A DNA stretch of 35,486 nt from Pelagibacteraceae bacterium (GCA_008638015.1 VTPD01000010.1:1-35486); one strand, 5' to 3'. Positions 1 through 10,133 are shown, counted from the first letter of the stretch. Made by a program: numbers and translations. Notes: generated by a model not told the origin, from the sequence alone.

Positions 1-55
1 GAGCATCGGTTTTCTAAACCGAGGGTCGCACGTTCGAGTCGTGCAGGGCGCACCA
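1..55 (+). tRNA. tRNA-Arg(TCT), 5' truncated by window edge
   Basis: Anticodon stem-loop TCGGT-TTTCTAA-ACCGA (anticodon TCT), T-arm GCACG-TTCGAGT-CGTGC, 3' end GGGCGCACCA with encoded CCA. Confidence 0.9.
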
Positions 56-61
56 AATTAA

Positions 62-340
62 ATGTTTTTTGTTTATCTGATAATCTCAACAAATGATCAG
101 CCTAATACATATGTAGGATATACTAACAATATTTTTAAAAGAATTATTTTACATAATGATGGCAAAGGTGCAAAATATACAAAGGGTAGATTTTGGAAAT
201 TAGCTTATTTTGAAAAATTTAATTCTAAAAAAGTTGCCATGAAGAGAGAATATGCATTGAAAAAAGATTATAAATTTAGAAAAACTCTTAAAAACCTATT
301 TAATCTGGCTTACTCAATTAAAACTAGAAATTTTAAGTAA
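62..340 (+). CDS. GIY-YIG nuclease superfamily protein (small standalone, UPF0213/YhbQ-like)
   Basis: FFVYLIIS...TYVGYTNNIFKRIILHNDGKGAKYTKGR matches the GIY-YIG core (YxY...Y(V/T)GxTxxxxxRxxxHNxGxGAxYT). Confidence 0.85.
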   Translation: MFFVYLIISTNDQPNTYVGYTNNIFKRIILHNDGKGAKYTKGRFWKLAYFEKFNSKKVAMKREYALKKDYKFRKTLKNLFNLAYSIKTRNFK

Positions 341-411
341 ATTTGAGCTTAAATTAATACGTAAAATTAGCTATACTTTGTCATAAATCAATAATTAATA
401 AGGGGATAATA

Positions 412-1443
412 ATGAAAATTATTAAATTAATGATTTCAATGTTTGCAGTTTTTTTAATTACTGCATGCGGAAATCAAACTACAAAAAAAACAAGCACTCT
501 TGATACTACCAAAAAACAAGGTTTTGTTAAATGTGGAGTATCACAAGGTCTTCCAGGATTTTCAAATGCTGATGCAGGAGGAAATTGGACTGGTATCGAC
601 GTTGATGTGTGCAGAGCTGTAGCTGCTGCTGTTTTAGGCGATGCTACTAAAGTTAAATACACACCTTTAAGTGCCAAAGAGAGGTTTACAGCACTTCAAG
701 CAGGTGACATTGATGTGTTATCTAGAAACACAACTTGGACTTTAGAAAGAGATGCTGCAATTGGATTGGAATTCGTTGGAGTTAATTTTTATGATGGCCA
801 AGGATTTATGGTTCGATCATCTTCTGGAATTAAATCTGTTAAAGATTTTAAAAATGGAACTAAAGTTTGCACAAACACTGGTACCACTACTGAGTTAAAT
901 ATGGCAGACTTTTTTAAAGCAGCAGGTGTTACTTATGAACCTGTAGTTTTTGAAAAAGCTGATGAAGTTGTTCAGGCTTATGATGCTGGTCGTTGTGACA
1001 CATACACAACTGACAAATCAGGATTGGCAGCTCAAAGAACTAAAATGTCAAAACCTGATGATCACATTGTTCTTCCTGAAACAATTTCAAAAGAACCATT
1101 AGGACCTGTTGTAAGAGAAGGTGATGGTGATTGGGCGGACGTTGTAAGATGGTCATTAAACGTTTGGATAGAAGCTGAAGAATACGGCGTAAATTCAAGC
1201 AATATTGACTCTATGATGGATAGTAAAAATCCTGCAATTCAAAGAATAGTTGGTGCCGAAGGTACAAAAAATGGTGCTGCTTTAAATTTGGATCAAAAAT
1301 GGAGTTATAACATTATCAAACAAGTAGGTAATTATGCTGAAAGCTATAAAAGAAATTTAGCTGATACTGGAATAATGCCTGACAGAGGTCCTAATGCATT
1401 ATGGACAAAAGGTGGAATACTTTACGTTCCTCCAGTAAGATAA
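412..1443 (+). CDS. aapJ: General L-amino acid ABC transporter, substrate-binding protein (AapJ/BztA-like), predicted lipoprotein
   Basis: VKCGVSQGLPGFSNADAGGNWTGIDVDVCRAVAAAVLGDATKVKYTPLSAKERFTALQAGDIDVLSRNTTWTLERD is typical of AapJ; signal peptide with ITAC lipobox; followed by aapQMP-type genes. Confidence 0.92.
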   Translation: MKIIKLMISMFAVFLITACGNQTTKKTSTLDTTKKQGFVKCGVSQGLPGFSNADAGGNWTGIDVDVCRAVAAAVLGDATKVKYTPLSAKERFTALQAGDIDVLSRNTTWTLERDAAIGLEFVGVNFYDGQGFMVRSSSGIKSVKDFKNGTKVCTNTGTTTELNMADFFKAAGVTYEPVVFEKADEVVQAYDAGRCDTYTTDKSGLAAQRTKMSKPDDHIVLPETISKEPLGPVVREGDGDWADVVRWSLNVWIEAEEYGVNSSNIDSMMDSKNPAIQRIVGAEGTKNGAALNLDQKWSYNIIKQVGNYAESYKRNLADTGIMPDRGPNALWTKGGILYVPPVR

Positions 1444-1457
1444 TATATAATTATCTT

Positions 1458-1490
1458 AAAAAAAGGGGGCAATTAAAGCCCCCTTTTTTA
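1458..1490 (+). terminator. Stem-loop with T-tract between SBP and permease genes (terminator/attenuator)
   Basis: AAAAAAAGGGGGC-AATTAAA-GCCCCCTTTTTT dyad directly after the aapJ stop codon. Confidence 0.8.
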
Positions 1491-1500
1491 ATATTTAAAA

Positions 1501-2697
1501 ATGAAAATTCTTAGCAAGACTTTAAATAAAATTAATATTTTTTTGGAAAATAATCCAAAAATTACTATCTATTTTCCTCAGTTTTTAATTATTTTGGTTT
1601 TAACAATTATCATTTCTTATTTTTCTCTAAATGCCAGTACAAATATGGCAGCAAGAGGTATAGAGACAGGTTTTGCTTTTTTGAAAAATAAAGCATCTTT
1701 TGATATTCAATTTAGTTTAATAGAATTTGACAGTAACGATAGTTATGCGAGGGCATATCTCGTTGGTCTTTTAAATACTTTGTTAGTCTCAGGTATTGGT
1801 ATTTTTTTTGCCACTGTTATAGGTTTTTTTGTAGGTATTATAAGGCTTTCTACCAACATTTTAGCATCTAAAGTAGCAGAAGCTTATATAGAAATATTTA
1901 GAAATATACCTTTATTATTACAAATTTTTTTTTGGTACTTTGCAGTATTACGTTTGTTACCAAGTTCAGAAAATTCTTTAATTTTATTTGATTTTGTTTT
2001 CGCAAATATCAAAGGTATTTACGTTCCAAGATTTGTTTGGACTAATTTTAATTTTTTAACATATGGTTTAGTTGTTTCTATTTTAGCAATATATATCTTT
2101 AGGTTTTATTCAAAAAAAAAACAAGATTTGACTGGAGTTCAAGTTCCGACTTTCACAACTTCGCTAATAATTTTTGTTGTAATTAATTTATTATTTATAA
2201 TAATTGGAAATGTAGGGTTGAGCTTAACTTATCCTGTTTTAGAAACTAACAGAGGTATTCATAATTATTCAGGCGGAGTTTCAGTTATTCCAGAATTAAT
2301 AGCTCTTGCTTTTTCTTTATCGTTGTATACTTCAACTTTTATAGCAGAATGTGTTAGAGCTGGTATACTTGGTATAGACAAAGGACAAAAAGAAGCCGCA
2401 GCATCCATAGGTCTTTCTAAATCTCAAATTTTAAAACTTATTGTTATACCGCAAGCTCTAAGAATAATAATACCTCCAGTGACCAATCAATATCTTAACT
2501 TAACAAAAAATTCATCTTTAGCAGCCGCAATTGCTTACCCAGATATTGTTTTAGTTTTTGCTGGTACTGCGTTGATGCAAACTGGCAAAGCAATAGAAAT
2601 TGTCTCGATTACGATGCTTACATACTTAACTTTAAGTATATCAATTTCACTGTTTATGAATTGGTATAATAAAAAAAACTCACTTACGGAAAGATAG
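1501..2697 (+). CDS. aapQ: Amino acid ABC transporter permease (AapQ-like)
   Basis: Hydrophobic; EAAASIGLSKSQILKLIVIPQALRIIIPPVTNQYLNLTKNSSLAAAIAYPD (EAA loop) typical of AapQ. Confidence 0.9.
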   Translation: MKILSKTLNKINIFLENNPKITIYFPQFLIILVLTIIISYFSLNASTNMAARGIETGFAFLKNKASFDIQFSLIEFDSNDSYARAYLVGLLNTLLVSGIGIFFATVIGFFVGIIRLSTNILASKVAEAYIEIFRNIPLLLQIFFWYFAVLRLLPSSENSLILFDFVFANIKGIYVPRFVWTNFNFLTYGLVVSILAIYIFRFYSKKKQDLTGVQVPTFTTSLIIFVVINLLFIIIGNVGLSLTYPVLETNRGIHNYSGGVSVIPELIALAFSLSLYTSTFIAECVRAGILGIDKGQKEAAASIGLSKSQILKLIVIPQALRIIIPPVTNQYLNLTKNSSLAAAIAYPDIVLVFAGTALMQTGKAIEIVSITMLTYLTLSISISLFMNWYNKKNSLTER

Positions 2698-2700
2698 TTT

Positions 2701-3744
2701 ATGAATCTTGTTAATTGGACTAGAAAAAATTTATTTTCAAATTGGCATGATACCTTATTAACATTTATAATTTTATTTTTATTTTATATTTCAATTCCTC
2801 CTCTTTTAAGTTGGATGTTTTTTGATGCTACTTTTTTTGGAACAAGTAAAAAAGATTGCTCTGGTACTGGAGCTTGTTGGGTTTTTATTCAAGTTTGGTT
2901 AAAGAGATTTACTTATGGAATGTACCCAAATGACCAAATATGGAGAATTGATTTAGCTTTTATTATATTCTTTTTTGTTATCGGGGCTTATTTTTTTGTT
3001 AACACAAAAATAAAAAAAATATTATTTATATTTCTTACAATTATCTTTCCATTTTTAGCTATTTTTCTTTTTCATGGCGGATTATTTGGTTTGGAGGAAG
3101 TAGAAACAAGAGTTTGGGGAGGTTTGTTTTTAACATTATTTATTTCTGTTTTTTCAATAATTTTTTGCTTTCCAATTGGAGTTTTGCTTGCAATGGGAAG
3201 AAGATCGAAATTACCTGTAATTAGATACTTTTCTATTGGTTTCATAGAACTTTGGAGAGGTGTTCCTTTAATTACTGTTTTGTTTATGGCGGCGGTTATG
3301 TTTCCCGTTTTTTTGCCTAGCGGTACTAATTTAGATAAATTAGTAAGAGTTATAATTGCTATCACACTGTTCGAGTCTGCTTACATTGCTGAAGTTATCA
3401 GGGGAGGATTACAAGCAATTCCAAAAGGACAGTACGATGCCGCAAACTCGCTAGGAATGGGTTATTGGAAAAGCCATATATTAATTATTTTACCCCAAGC
3501 TTTAAAAATTGTAATTCCAGGCGTTGCAAACACTTTTATTGCACTATTTAAAGATACTCCTTTAATTTTAGTAGTCGGCTTAATGGAATTGCTAGGAATG
3601 GTTAATATGGCAAAAACTAATCCAGCATGGTTAGGTCTTGCTACCGAAGGATATGTGTTTGCCGCAATAGTTTATTTTATTTTTTGTTTCGCAATGAGTC
3701 GATATAGTTTAAGATTAGAAAAACAATTAAAAACTTCAAATTAA
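2701..3744 (+). CDS. aapM: Amino acid ABC transporter permease (AapM-like)
   Basis: [20 protein letters not shown]..., [55 protein letters not shown]. Confidence 0.9.
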   Translation: MNLVNWTRKNLFSNWHDTLLTFIILFLFYISIPPLLSWMFFDATFFGTSKKDCSGTGACWVFIQVWLKRFTYGMYPNDQIWRIDLAFIIFFFVIGAYFFVNTKIKKILFIFLTIIFPFLAIFLFHGGLFGLEEVETRVWGGLFLTLFISVFSIIFCFPIGVLLAMGRRSKLPVIRYFSIGFIELWRGVPLITVLFMAAVMFPVFLPSGTNLDKLVRVIIAITLFESAYIAEVIRGGLQAIPKGQYDAANSLGMGYWKSHILIILPQALKIVIPGVANTFIALFKDTPLILVVGLMELLGMVNMAKTNPAWLGLATEGYVFAAIVYFIFCFAMSRYSLRLEKQLKTSN

Positions 3745-3745
3745 T

Positions 3746-4480
3746 ATGCAAAGTATAATAGAACTTAAAAATGTTAATAAATGGTTTGGAGAATTTCAAG
3801 TTCTAAAAGATATTAATTTACAAGTATCCCAAAAAGAAAAAATTGTTATATGTGGTCCTTCTGGTTCAGGTAAATCTACTTTAATTAGATGTATTAATAG
3901 ATTGGAAGAACACCAAAAAGGCGACATTATTGTTGATGGCATTACTTTAGATGCAAATACTAAAAATATTGAAAAGATCAGGAGTGAAGTTGGCATGGTA
4001 TTTCAGCAATTTAATCTTTTCCCTCATCTTACTATTTTAGATAATTGTACTTTAGCTCCAATATGGGTCAAAAAAAAAACTAAAAAAGAAGCTGAAGAGA
4101 TTGCTACAAAATATCTAGAGAAAGTTCAGATTATTGATCAAGCTAAAAAATTTCCTGGTCAACTATCTGGAGGTCAACAACAGAGGGCTGCAATTGCTAG
4201 AGCTCTTTGTATGGAACCAAATATTATGCTGTTTGATGAACCTACCTCTGCATTAGATCCTGAAATGATTAAAGAAGTTCTTGATGTTATGGTTGATCTA
4301 GCAAATGGTGGTATGACCATGTGTGTAGTTACTCATGAAATGGGTTTTGCTAAAGAAGTTGCAGACAGAGTTATATTTATGGACGAGGGGAAAATTGTTG
4401 AAGAAAAACCTACTCAACAATTTTTTAATAATCCTGAAAACGAAAGAACAAAGTTGTTTTTGAGTCAAATATTAAACTAG
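3746..4480 (+). CDS. aapP: Amino acid ABC transporter ATP-binding protein (AapP-like)
   Basis: Walker [10 protein letters not shown], signature [15 protein letters not shown], Walker [16 protein letters not shown]. Confidence 0.93.
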   Translation: MQSIIELKNVNKWFGEFQVLKDINLQVSQKEKIVICGPSGSGKSTLIRCINRLEEHQKGDIIVDGITLDANTKNIEKIRSEVGMVFQQFNLFPHLTILDNCTLAPIWVKKKTKKEAEEIATKYLEKVQIIDQAKKFPGQLSGGQQQRAAIARALCMEPNIMLFDEPTSALDPEMIKEVLDVMVDLANGGMTMCVVTHEMGFAKEVADRVIFMDEGKIVEEKPTQQFFNNPENERTKLFLSQILN

Positions 4481-5467
4481 CCAATCAGGATAGGGTAAAT
4501 TTTTTGATTTTAAGAAATCAACATTAAATATTTTACTAGCTGATCTTGAACCTACATCACATAAAATAGTTACTATTGTTTTACCAGGTCCCATTTCCTT
4601 TGCCATTTCTATCGCACCTGCAACGTTAATGCCGGATGAAGTACCTAAGCACAACCCTTCATTTTTAAGCAAACCAAATATGGTATTTAGCGCATTTGTA
4701 TCGTCAATGCGGTATGCAAAATCAACCTTGGTATTTTCAAAATTTTTAGTAATTCTTGAAGTTCCAATTCCTTCAGTAATAGAGGAACCTTCTGCTGCTA
4801 AAGCGTTAGTTTTGATATAGCTATACAAAGAGGAGCCATATGGATCGCTAAGACCTATTTTTATATTGCTATTTTTTCTTTTTAAACCCTCAGAAACTCC
4901 AGCAAGAGTACCACCACTACCAACAGAACAAATAAATCCATCTACTTTACCTGAGGTTTGCTCCCAAATTTCCTCAGCGGTTGTTTCTATATGGGCTTGT
5001 TTGTTTATTGTATTATCAAATTGGTTAGCCCAATAAGTTAATTTACCCGATTCTTTTCTTATCTGCTCAGCAACATTAGCAGAATACTTTACATAATTTT
5101 TAGGGTCAGAGTAGGGAACCGCTTCAACTTCAATTAATTTTGCACCAAGTTGTTTTATAGCATCTTTTTTTTCAGGCGCTTGTGTTTTGGGAATTACAAT
5201 GACAGTTTTAATTCCATAAAAATTTGCCACTAAAGTAATACCAATACCAGTGTTTCCAGCCGTACCTTCAACAATAATTCCACCTTCATCTAGCTCTTTT
5301 TTTCTCATGGCATCTTGGATGATATAGAGAGCGGCGCGATCTTTAACTGATTGTCCAGGATTTAAAAATTCCGCTTTACCAAAAATATTACATTTTGTTA
5401 GCTCGGAAGCTTCTTTTAGATAAACAAGAGGAGTATTGCCAATCAGGTCGATGAGATTTTTTTTCAT
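4472..5467 (-). CDS. cysK: Cysteine synthase A-like PLP enzyme (O-acetylserine sulfhydrylase family)
   Basis: [53 protein letters not shown]. Confidence 0.88.
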   Translation of the reverse strand: MKKNLIDLIGNTPLVYLKEASELTKCNIFGKAEFLNPGQSVKDRAALYIIQDAMRKKELDEGGIIVEGTAGNTGIGITLVANFYGIKTVIVIPKTQAPEKKDAIKQLGAKLIEVEAVPYSDPKNYVKYSANVAEQIRKESGKLTYWANQFDNTINKQAHIETTAEEIWEQTSGKVDGFICSVGSGGTLAGVSEGLKRKNSNIKIGLSDPYGSSLYSYIKTNALAAEGSSITEGIGTSRITKNFENTKVDFAYRIDDTNALNTIFGLLKNEGLCLGTSSGINVAGAIEMAKEMGPGKTIVTILCDVGSRSASKIFNVDFLKSKNLPYPDWLV

Positions 5468-5501
5468 AAATTGATATTAAATACCTACTATAAATTTAAT
5501 A

Positions 5502-6677
5502 TTAAGCAACTTTCTTTAAATAAAATTGACTTACATCAGTGTGCTTTAACGAAAACCCTGTTTCACAATAGTCAAAATAGTAATTCCATATATTTTTAAA
5601 CTTTTTATCAAATTTAGTATTTTCAATTTGATCCCAATTATTGTTAAAATTTTTTTTCCACTCCATTAATGTTTTTGAATAATCTAGTCCAAAATCTTCT
5701 TGTTGATATAATTTTAAATTATGTTTTTTAAATAGATTTTCTAAAATAGATTTTGTAGGAAGAACGCCTCCTGGAAAAATATATTTTTGAATAAAGTCAA
5801 CATTGTTAATATAATTAGAGAATGAATTTTCATTAATTGTTATGATTTGCAAACATACTTTTCCGTTATCTAGTAAAGAATCACTAATTTTTTTAAAATA
5901 AATATCCCAATATTTTTCACCAACTGCCTCAAACATTTCAATTGAAATAATTTTATTAAAAGTTTTTTTAATATCTCTGTAGTCTAAAAAATGAAAATTA
6001 AAATTTTTTGAGTTATTTTGAAATTTATTATTAATAAACTCTAATTGTTTATTGCTAATTGTATATCCATCGTAATTAATATTTGGAAATTTTTTATTTA
6101 TTTCACCAGCAAATCCACCCCAGCCAGTACCTATTTCACAAATAGCATCAGAATCAGTAATTTCTAAATTATTGATGATGTTTTGATATTTATTTATTTG
6201 AGCATTATTTAATGAAATAATATCATTTTTGTACAATGCGGAAGAGTAAGTCATGGTTTCATCAAGCCACTTTGAATAAAAATCATTTCCTAAATCGTAA
6301 TGAAAAGTAATGTTCTTCTTAGCTTGGGAAATAGAATTTTTTTTTAAAAAAAATTTAATTTTTTCTAATATGTTATTAAAAAAACTTTGTTTAATTGTGT
6401 AAGTATTTAACTTTTGGTTTTGTAAAAGAACTTTTAGTAAATTGCCAAGATTATTAGTTTTCCATTTATTATTTATATATCCTTCCGCAAAGCCTAACTC
6501 ACCTTTAAATAATATATCTTTATATAATGAGGTGTCATTTATTATTATGTCTGAATTTAAACCTTTAATTTTTCCCTCAAATATTTTTTCAATTTGATTA
6601 TTAAAATTAACTTTTATTGAGCCCCAAGTGATATTTTTTAATTTATTTTCAATAAATTTAATAAATACTTTATCCAT
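5502..6677 (-). CDS. cfa: Cyclopropane-fatty-acyl-phospholipid synthase family SAM methyltransferase
   Basis: ITFHYDLGNDFYSKWLDETMTYSSALY, CEIGTGWGGFAGEI, ISIEMFEAVGEKYWDIYFKKI, FIQKYIFPGGVLPT motifs. Confidence 0.92.
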   Translation of the reverse strand: MDKVFIKFIENKLKNITWGSIKVNFNNQIEKIFEGKIKGLNSDIIINDTSLYKDILFKGELGFAEGYINNKWKTNNLGNLLKVLLQNQKLNTYTIKQSFFNNILEKIKFFLKKNSISQAKKNITFHYDLGNDFYSKWLDETMTYSSALYKNDIISLNNAQINKYQNIINNLEITDSDAICEIGTGWGGFAGEINKKFPNINYDGYTISNKQLEFINNKFQNNSKNFNFHFLDYRDIKKTFNKIISIEMFEAVGEKYWDIYFKKISDSLLDNGKVCLQIITINENSFSNYINNVDFIQKYIFPGGVLPTKSILENLFKKHNLKLYQQEDFGLDYSKTLMEWKKNFNNNWDQIENTKFDKKFKNIWNYYFDYCETGFSLKHTDVSQFYLKKVA

Positions 6678-7422
6678 GATAGCTAAAACTATCTATTTTT
6701 TTATCAGGTTTAAAGAAGAATTTTTTACTTTTAAGAAAAATCTTTATTGCTTGATAGTGAATTAAAAACATTATTTTTTGAGAAAAAAATAAATTCAGCA
6801 ACGATTCTTTTAAAACATTTGTATTAGAAAAATTAATCTCATTAGTTTTTAATCCAGTTAAAAGATCCATTGTTTTATTTTTTACATTGATTTGCAAGGA
6901 TATGTTTGGAAAATTATTTTTTAAAAGAAATTTATAAATCATGTTACCTGTTAAAAAAGGTGAAACATAAAATTTTTTGTATGCATAATGACTCTTTAAA
7001 TTTTTTTTATTTATTTTAAATATGTAACAATGCTGCTCATGATGAGTATTTTTAACCTCATAAACTATAAACTTAATTTGATTATTTGTATCAAAACAGA
7101 AATAAACAGAAATTGGATTAAATACGTAGTTTAAAAATCTTGGTATACAAAATAAATAAACATTTAATTTATTCTTAAAATTATATTTTTTTTTAATTAA
7201 CTTAATTATCCATTGATATAAATTATAATTTTTCTTTCGCGGCCCATGATCTTCTGAATAAAAACTTAATAAATTAAATTTATTTATTGAAAAAAAAAAA
7301 TTATCATTTTTCATATTTTCTAAATTCAACAATAATGATGGATACTTATATGTAAAAAAATTAAAAAAGGGTTTAGTTCTTTTGTGAAAAATTTTAGTTT
7401 TTAGTAAAAAAATATTTTTCAT
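6670..7422 (-). CDS. DUF1365 family protein
   Basis: KIFHKRTKPFFNFFTYKYPSLLLNL..., YVFNPISVYFCFD, VKNTHHEQHCY, YKKFYVSPFL; position next to cfa and FAD oxidoreductase. Confidence 0.85.
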   Translation of the reverse strand: MKNIFLLKTKIFHKRTKPFFNFFTYKYPSLLLNLENMKNDNFFFSINKFNLLSFYSEDHGPRKKNYNLYQWIIKLIKKKYNFKNKLNVYLFCIPRFLNYVFNPISVYFCFDTNNQIKFIVYEVKNTHHEQHCYIFKINKKNLKSHYAYKKFYVSPFLTGNMIYKFLLKNNFPNISLQINVKNKTMDLLTGLKTNEINFSNTNVLKESLLNLFFSQKIMFLIHYQAIKIFLKSKKFFFKPDKKIDSFSYHG

Positions 7423-8652
7423 TTATTTGATTTTATCTAAAATCCTTCTTGTTGATTTAATGCCATCTTCATGAAAACCATATCCTTGCCATGCACCTAC
7501 AAACCAAATGTTATTTATACCTTGAATTTCTTTTATTTTTTTTTCAACTATTTCAATTTTATTTTTAAATACTGGATGTTTATAATTAATTATTTTAATA
7601 ATTTTTTTTGGTTGTATTTTTTCTAAACAATTAATTGAAACAAATACATTTGTTTTAATTTTTAAATTTTGTAATAGGTTCATCCAATATGTAAGTGCAA
7701 AGTTTTTTTTGGTTCGTATGAAATTCCAACTTGACCAATTAATTTTATTATTTGGCATAATTTTTTCATCTGTATGCAAAATTGCTGTATTTTTGCGGTA
7801 TTTAACAAGATTTAATACTTTTTTTTGATCATTACTAATTTTTTTTAAAAAAAATAGAGCATCATCTGTATGTGTGGCAATGATTAAATGATCATATTTT
7901 ATTTTTTTATTAGCATGTGTAATTATTATTTTTTTAATTGCGTCTACACTTGTTACCTTTTGGTTAATAATTTTTTTTAAATTTATTAATTTAATAATTT
8001 TTTTAACATACTGGTTACTACCATTTTTAATAGTGTACCAAGTAGGTCTTTTTTTAAAGATATTTATAAGACCATGGTTTGCAAAAAATTTTAAAATAAA
8101 ATGCATTTTATAATTTTTGATTTCATCTATAGGATTAGACCATATGGATGCACACATGGGATAAAAATATAAATTTAAAAAATATTGTGAAAATTGATAC
8201 TTATTTACAAACTCTGAAACTTTTAAATCAACTGTTCGATCCTTTGAAATATATTTTTTTGTAATATAATTAAATCTTAGTATTTCTTTTATTATAATCC
8301 AATACCGCAAACTAAATATATTCTTTGTAAAAAAAATTGTTTTTAGATTTTTTCCTGACCATTCATAATTTTGATACTTATCCAATACTGAAAAACTCAT
8401 ATCGCTATTTTGAAATTTTATCTTTAACTTATGTAAAAATTGTAAAAAAAATTTATAATTTAAATTATTAAATACTATAAAACCACTATCTACATTGAAT
8501 ATTTCATTTTTAATTTTTAAATTGTGTGTGTGAGTATGACCACCCAAATATGAATTTTGTTCGATTAAAGTAATCTCAAATTTCTTATGTAGATAAAAAG
8601 CAGCAGACAGTCCTGATATACCAGAACCTATAATTACTAATTTTTTTTTCAC
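7423..8652 (-). CDS. FAD/NAD(P)-binding amine-oxidase-like protein of the DUF1365/CFA cluster
   Basis: N-terminal KKLVIIGSGISGLSAAFYLHKKFEITLIEQNSYLGGHTHT dinucleotide-binding motif; C-terminal NIWFVGAWQGYGFHEDGIKS. Confidence 0.9.
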   Translation of the reverse strand: MKKKLVIIGSGISGLSAAFYLHKKFEITLIEQNSYLGGHTHTHNLKIKNEIFNVDSGFIVFNNLNYKFFLQFLHKLKIKFQNSDMSFSVLDKYQNYEWSGKNLKTIFFTKNIFSLRYWIIIKEILRFNYITKKYISKDRTVDLKVSEFVNKYQFSQYFLNLYFYPMCASIWSNPIDEIKNYKMHFILKFFANHGLINIFKKRPTWYTIKNGSNQYVKKIIKLINLKKIINQKVTSVDAIKKIIITHANKKIKYDHLIIATHTDDALFFLKKISNDQKKVLNLVKYRKNTAILHTDEKIMPNNKINWSSWNFIRTKKNFALTYWMNLLQNLKIKTNVFVSINCLEKIQPKKIIKIINYKHPVFKNKIEIVEKKIKEIQGINNIWFVGAWQGYGFHEDGIKSTRRILDKIK

Positions 8653-10067
8653 TTTTTTAATTCTTTAAATGCTGCTAATGCCAATTCTCTAGCAATTTTA
8701 TGATCAACGATCGGTTTGTAGTAGTTCTTTTCAAGATTAAAATTTATTAATTTTTTTTCCATTTCTGGAATTTCCCATGGTTTGTGAACATATTTTTTAG
8801 GAATATCTTTTAACTCTTTCACCCATTTTTTTACATACAAGCCATTAGGATCAAATTTTTCTCCCTGCAATATAGGATTGAATATTCTAAAATACGGAGC
8901 AGCATCTGCTCCGCAACCTGCTACCCATTGCCAACCAGCAATATTGTTAGGTAAGTTAAAATCTAATAAGCAATCTCTAAAATGCTTTTCACCTTCTCTC
9001 CAGTCAATTCTAAGATGTTTTACTAAAAAAGAAGCTGTTATCATTCTTACCCTGTTATGCATCCATCCTGTTTCGTATAGCTCTCTCATTCCAGCATCTA
9101 CGATAGGATAACCAGTTATTCCTTTTTTCCATTTATTTAATTTATCTCGATCGTTGACCCAGGGAAATTTATCAAATTGATTTCTTAAATTATTTTTTTC
9201 CATTGTTGGAAAATGATATAAAAGATGATGTGAGAATTCTCTCCATCCAATTTCATTTATATATTTTCTAAATCCAATATTTTTTTTTGTGATTTTATAG
9301 CATTCATTTAAAATATATTGTGGTGAGATTTCGCCAAAAGCTAAATAAGGAGATAGTTTAGAGGTTCCTTCTACAGAAGGAATATCTCTATTAGTTCCAT
9401 AATCTTTTATGTTATTTTCTATAAAATTTTTAAGTAAAGATTTTGCCGCATCTTCGCCTGGTTTCCAATAAATATTAAATTTTTTATACCAATCTTTGTT
9501 TGGCTTAATTTTTTTTTCTAAAATATCTACATTTGCGTTAGAAATTGCTTTGGATTTATAATTAATTTTTTTTTTAAAGTAATTTTTTGACTTCAAGTAA
9601 ATCTCTTCTGCTGTTCTCCAGAATGGAGTAAATACTTGAAAGGGTGTATTATCTTTTTTTTTTACATCGAATGGATTTTGTAATAAATTTCCATTAAATT
9701 TTTGATATAAAATACTTTTGGCATCTAATAAATTCTCTACTTTTTTTTCAATGCTTAATTCTTGAGGTGTAAATACTGTATTCCAATAAAAAGTGTTAAT
9801 ATTCTCATTTTTAATAAGGTTTTTAACAATATCAATTTCATTACCTTCATATATTTCTAATTTTATTCCAATATTTCCTAATTTTTTTTGATAATTATTA
9901 AGCGACTGGTACAACCACCATCTTTGTGCAGATCTATCTTCAAATTTTTTATGATTATAAAGGTAAAAAATAGTAAATTTTTCACTTTTTTTTGAAATTT
10001 CGTATAAAGCTGGATTATCCTCTAGTCTAAAATCTTCTCTAAGCCATAAAATATTTTTTTTTTGCAT
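8649..10067 (-). CDS. phrB: Deoxyribodipyrimidine photolyase (cryptochrome/photolyase family)
   Basis: LWLREDFRLEDNPALYE; WREFSHHLLYHFP; WKKGITGYPIVDAGMRELYETGWMHNRVRMITASFLVKHLRIDWREGEKHF; GWQWVAGCGADAAPYFRIFNPILQGEKFDP. Confidence 0.95.
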   Translation of the reverse strand: MQKKNILWLREDFRLEDNPALYEISKKSEKFTIFYLYNHKKFEDRSAQRWWLYQSLNNYQKKLGNIGIKLEIYEGNEIDIVKNLIKNENINTFYWNTVFTPQELSIEKKVENLLDAKSILYQKFNGNLLQNPFDVKKKDNTPFQVFTPFWRTAEEIYLKSKNYFKKKINYKSKAISNANVDILEKKIKPNKDWYKKFNIYWKPGEDAAKSLLKNFIENNIKDYGTNRDIPSVEGTSKLSPYLAFGEISPQYILNECYKITKKNIGFRKYINEIGWREFSHHLLYHFPTMEKNNLRNQFDKFPWVNDRDKLNKWKKGITGYPIVDAGMRELYETGWMHNRVRMITASFLVKHLRIDWREGEKHFRDCLLDFNLPNNIAGWQWVAGCGADAAPYFRIFNPILQGEKFDPNGLYVKKWVKELKDIPKKYVHKPWEIPEMEKKLINFNLEKNYYKPIVDHKIARELALAAFKELKK

Positions 10068-10119
10068 ATAATAAAACTATATAAAATCAATGATTATAAA
10101 GCAGTAAAATTATTTTTTT

Positions 10120-10133
10120 TATAGCTTGCTATA
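10120..10133. promoter_or_regulatory. Short dyad TATAGC-TT-GCTATA in the divergent phrB/HTH intergenic region (possible operator)
   Basis: Perfect 6-bp inverted repeat with 2-nt spacer, followed by a T-rich run. Confidence 0.3.

Noticed and set aside
474-677. 67-aa minus-strand ORF inside aapJ
   Set aside because: Antisense to conserved SBP sequence; spurious.
3072-3365. 97-aa minus-strand ORF inside aapM
   Set aside because: Antisense to conserved permease; no recognisable domain or ribosome-binding context.
8878-9111. 77-aa plus-strand ORF inside phrB
   Set aside because: Antisense to the most conserved photolyase region; spurious.
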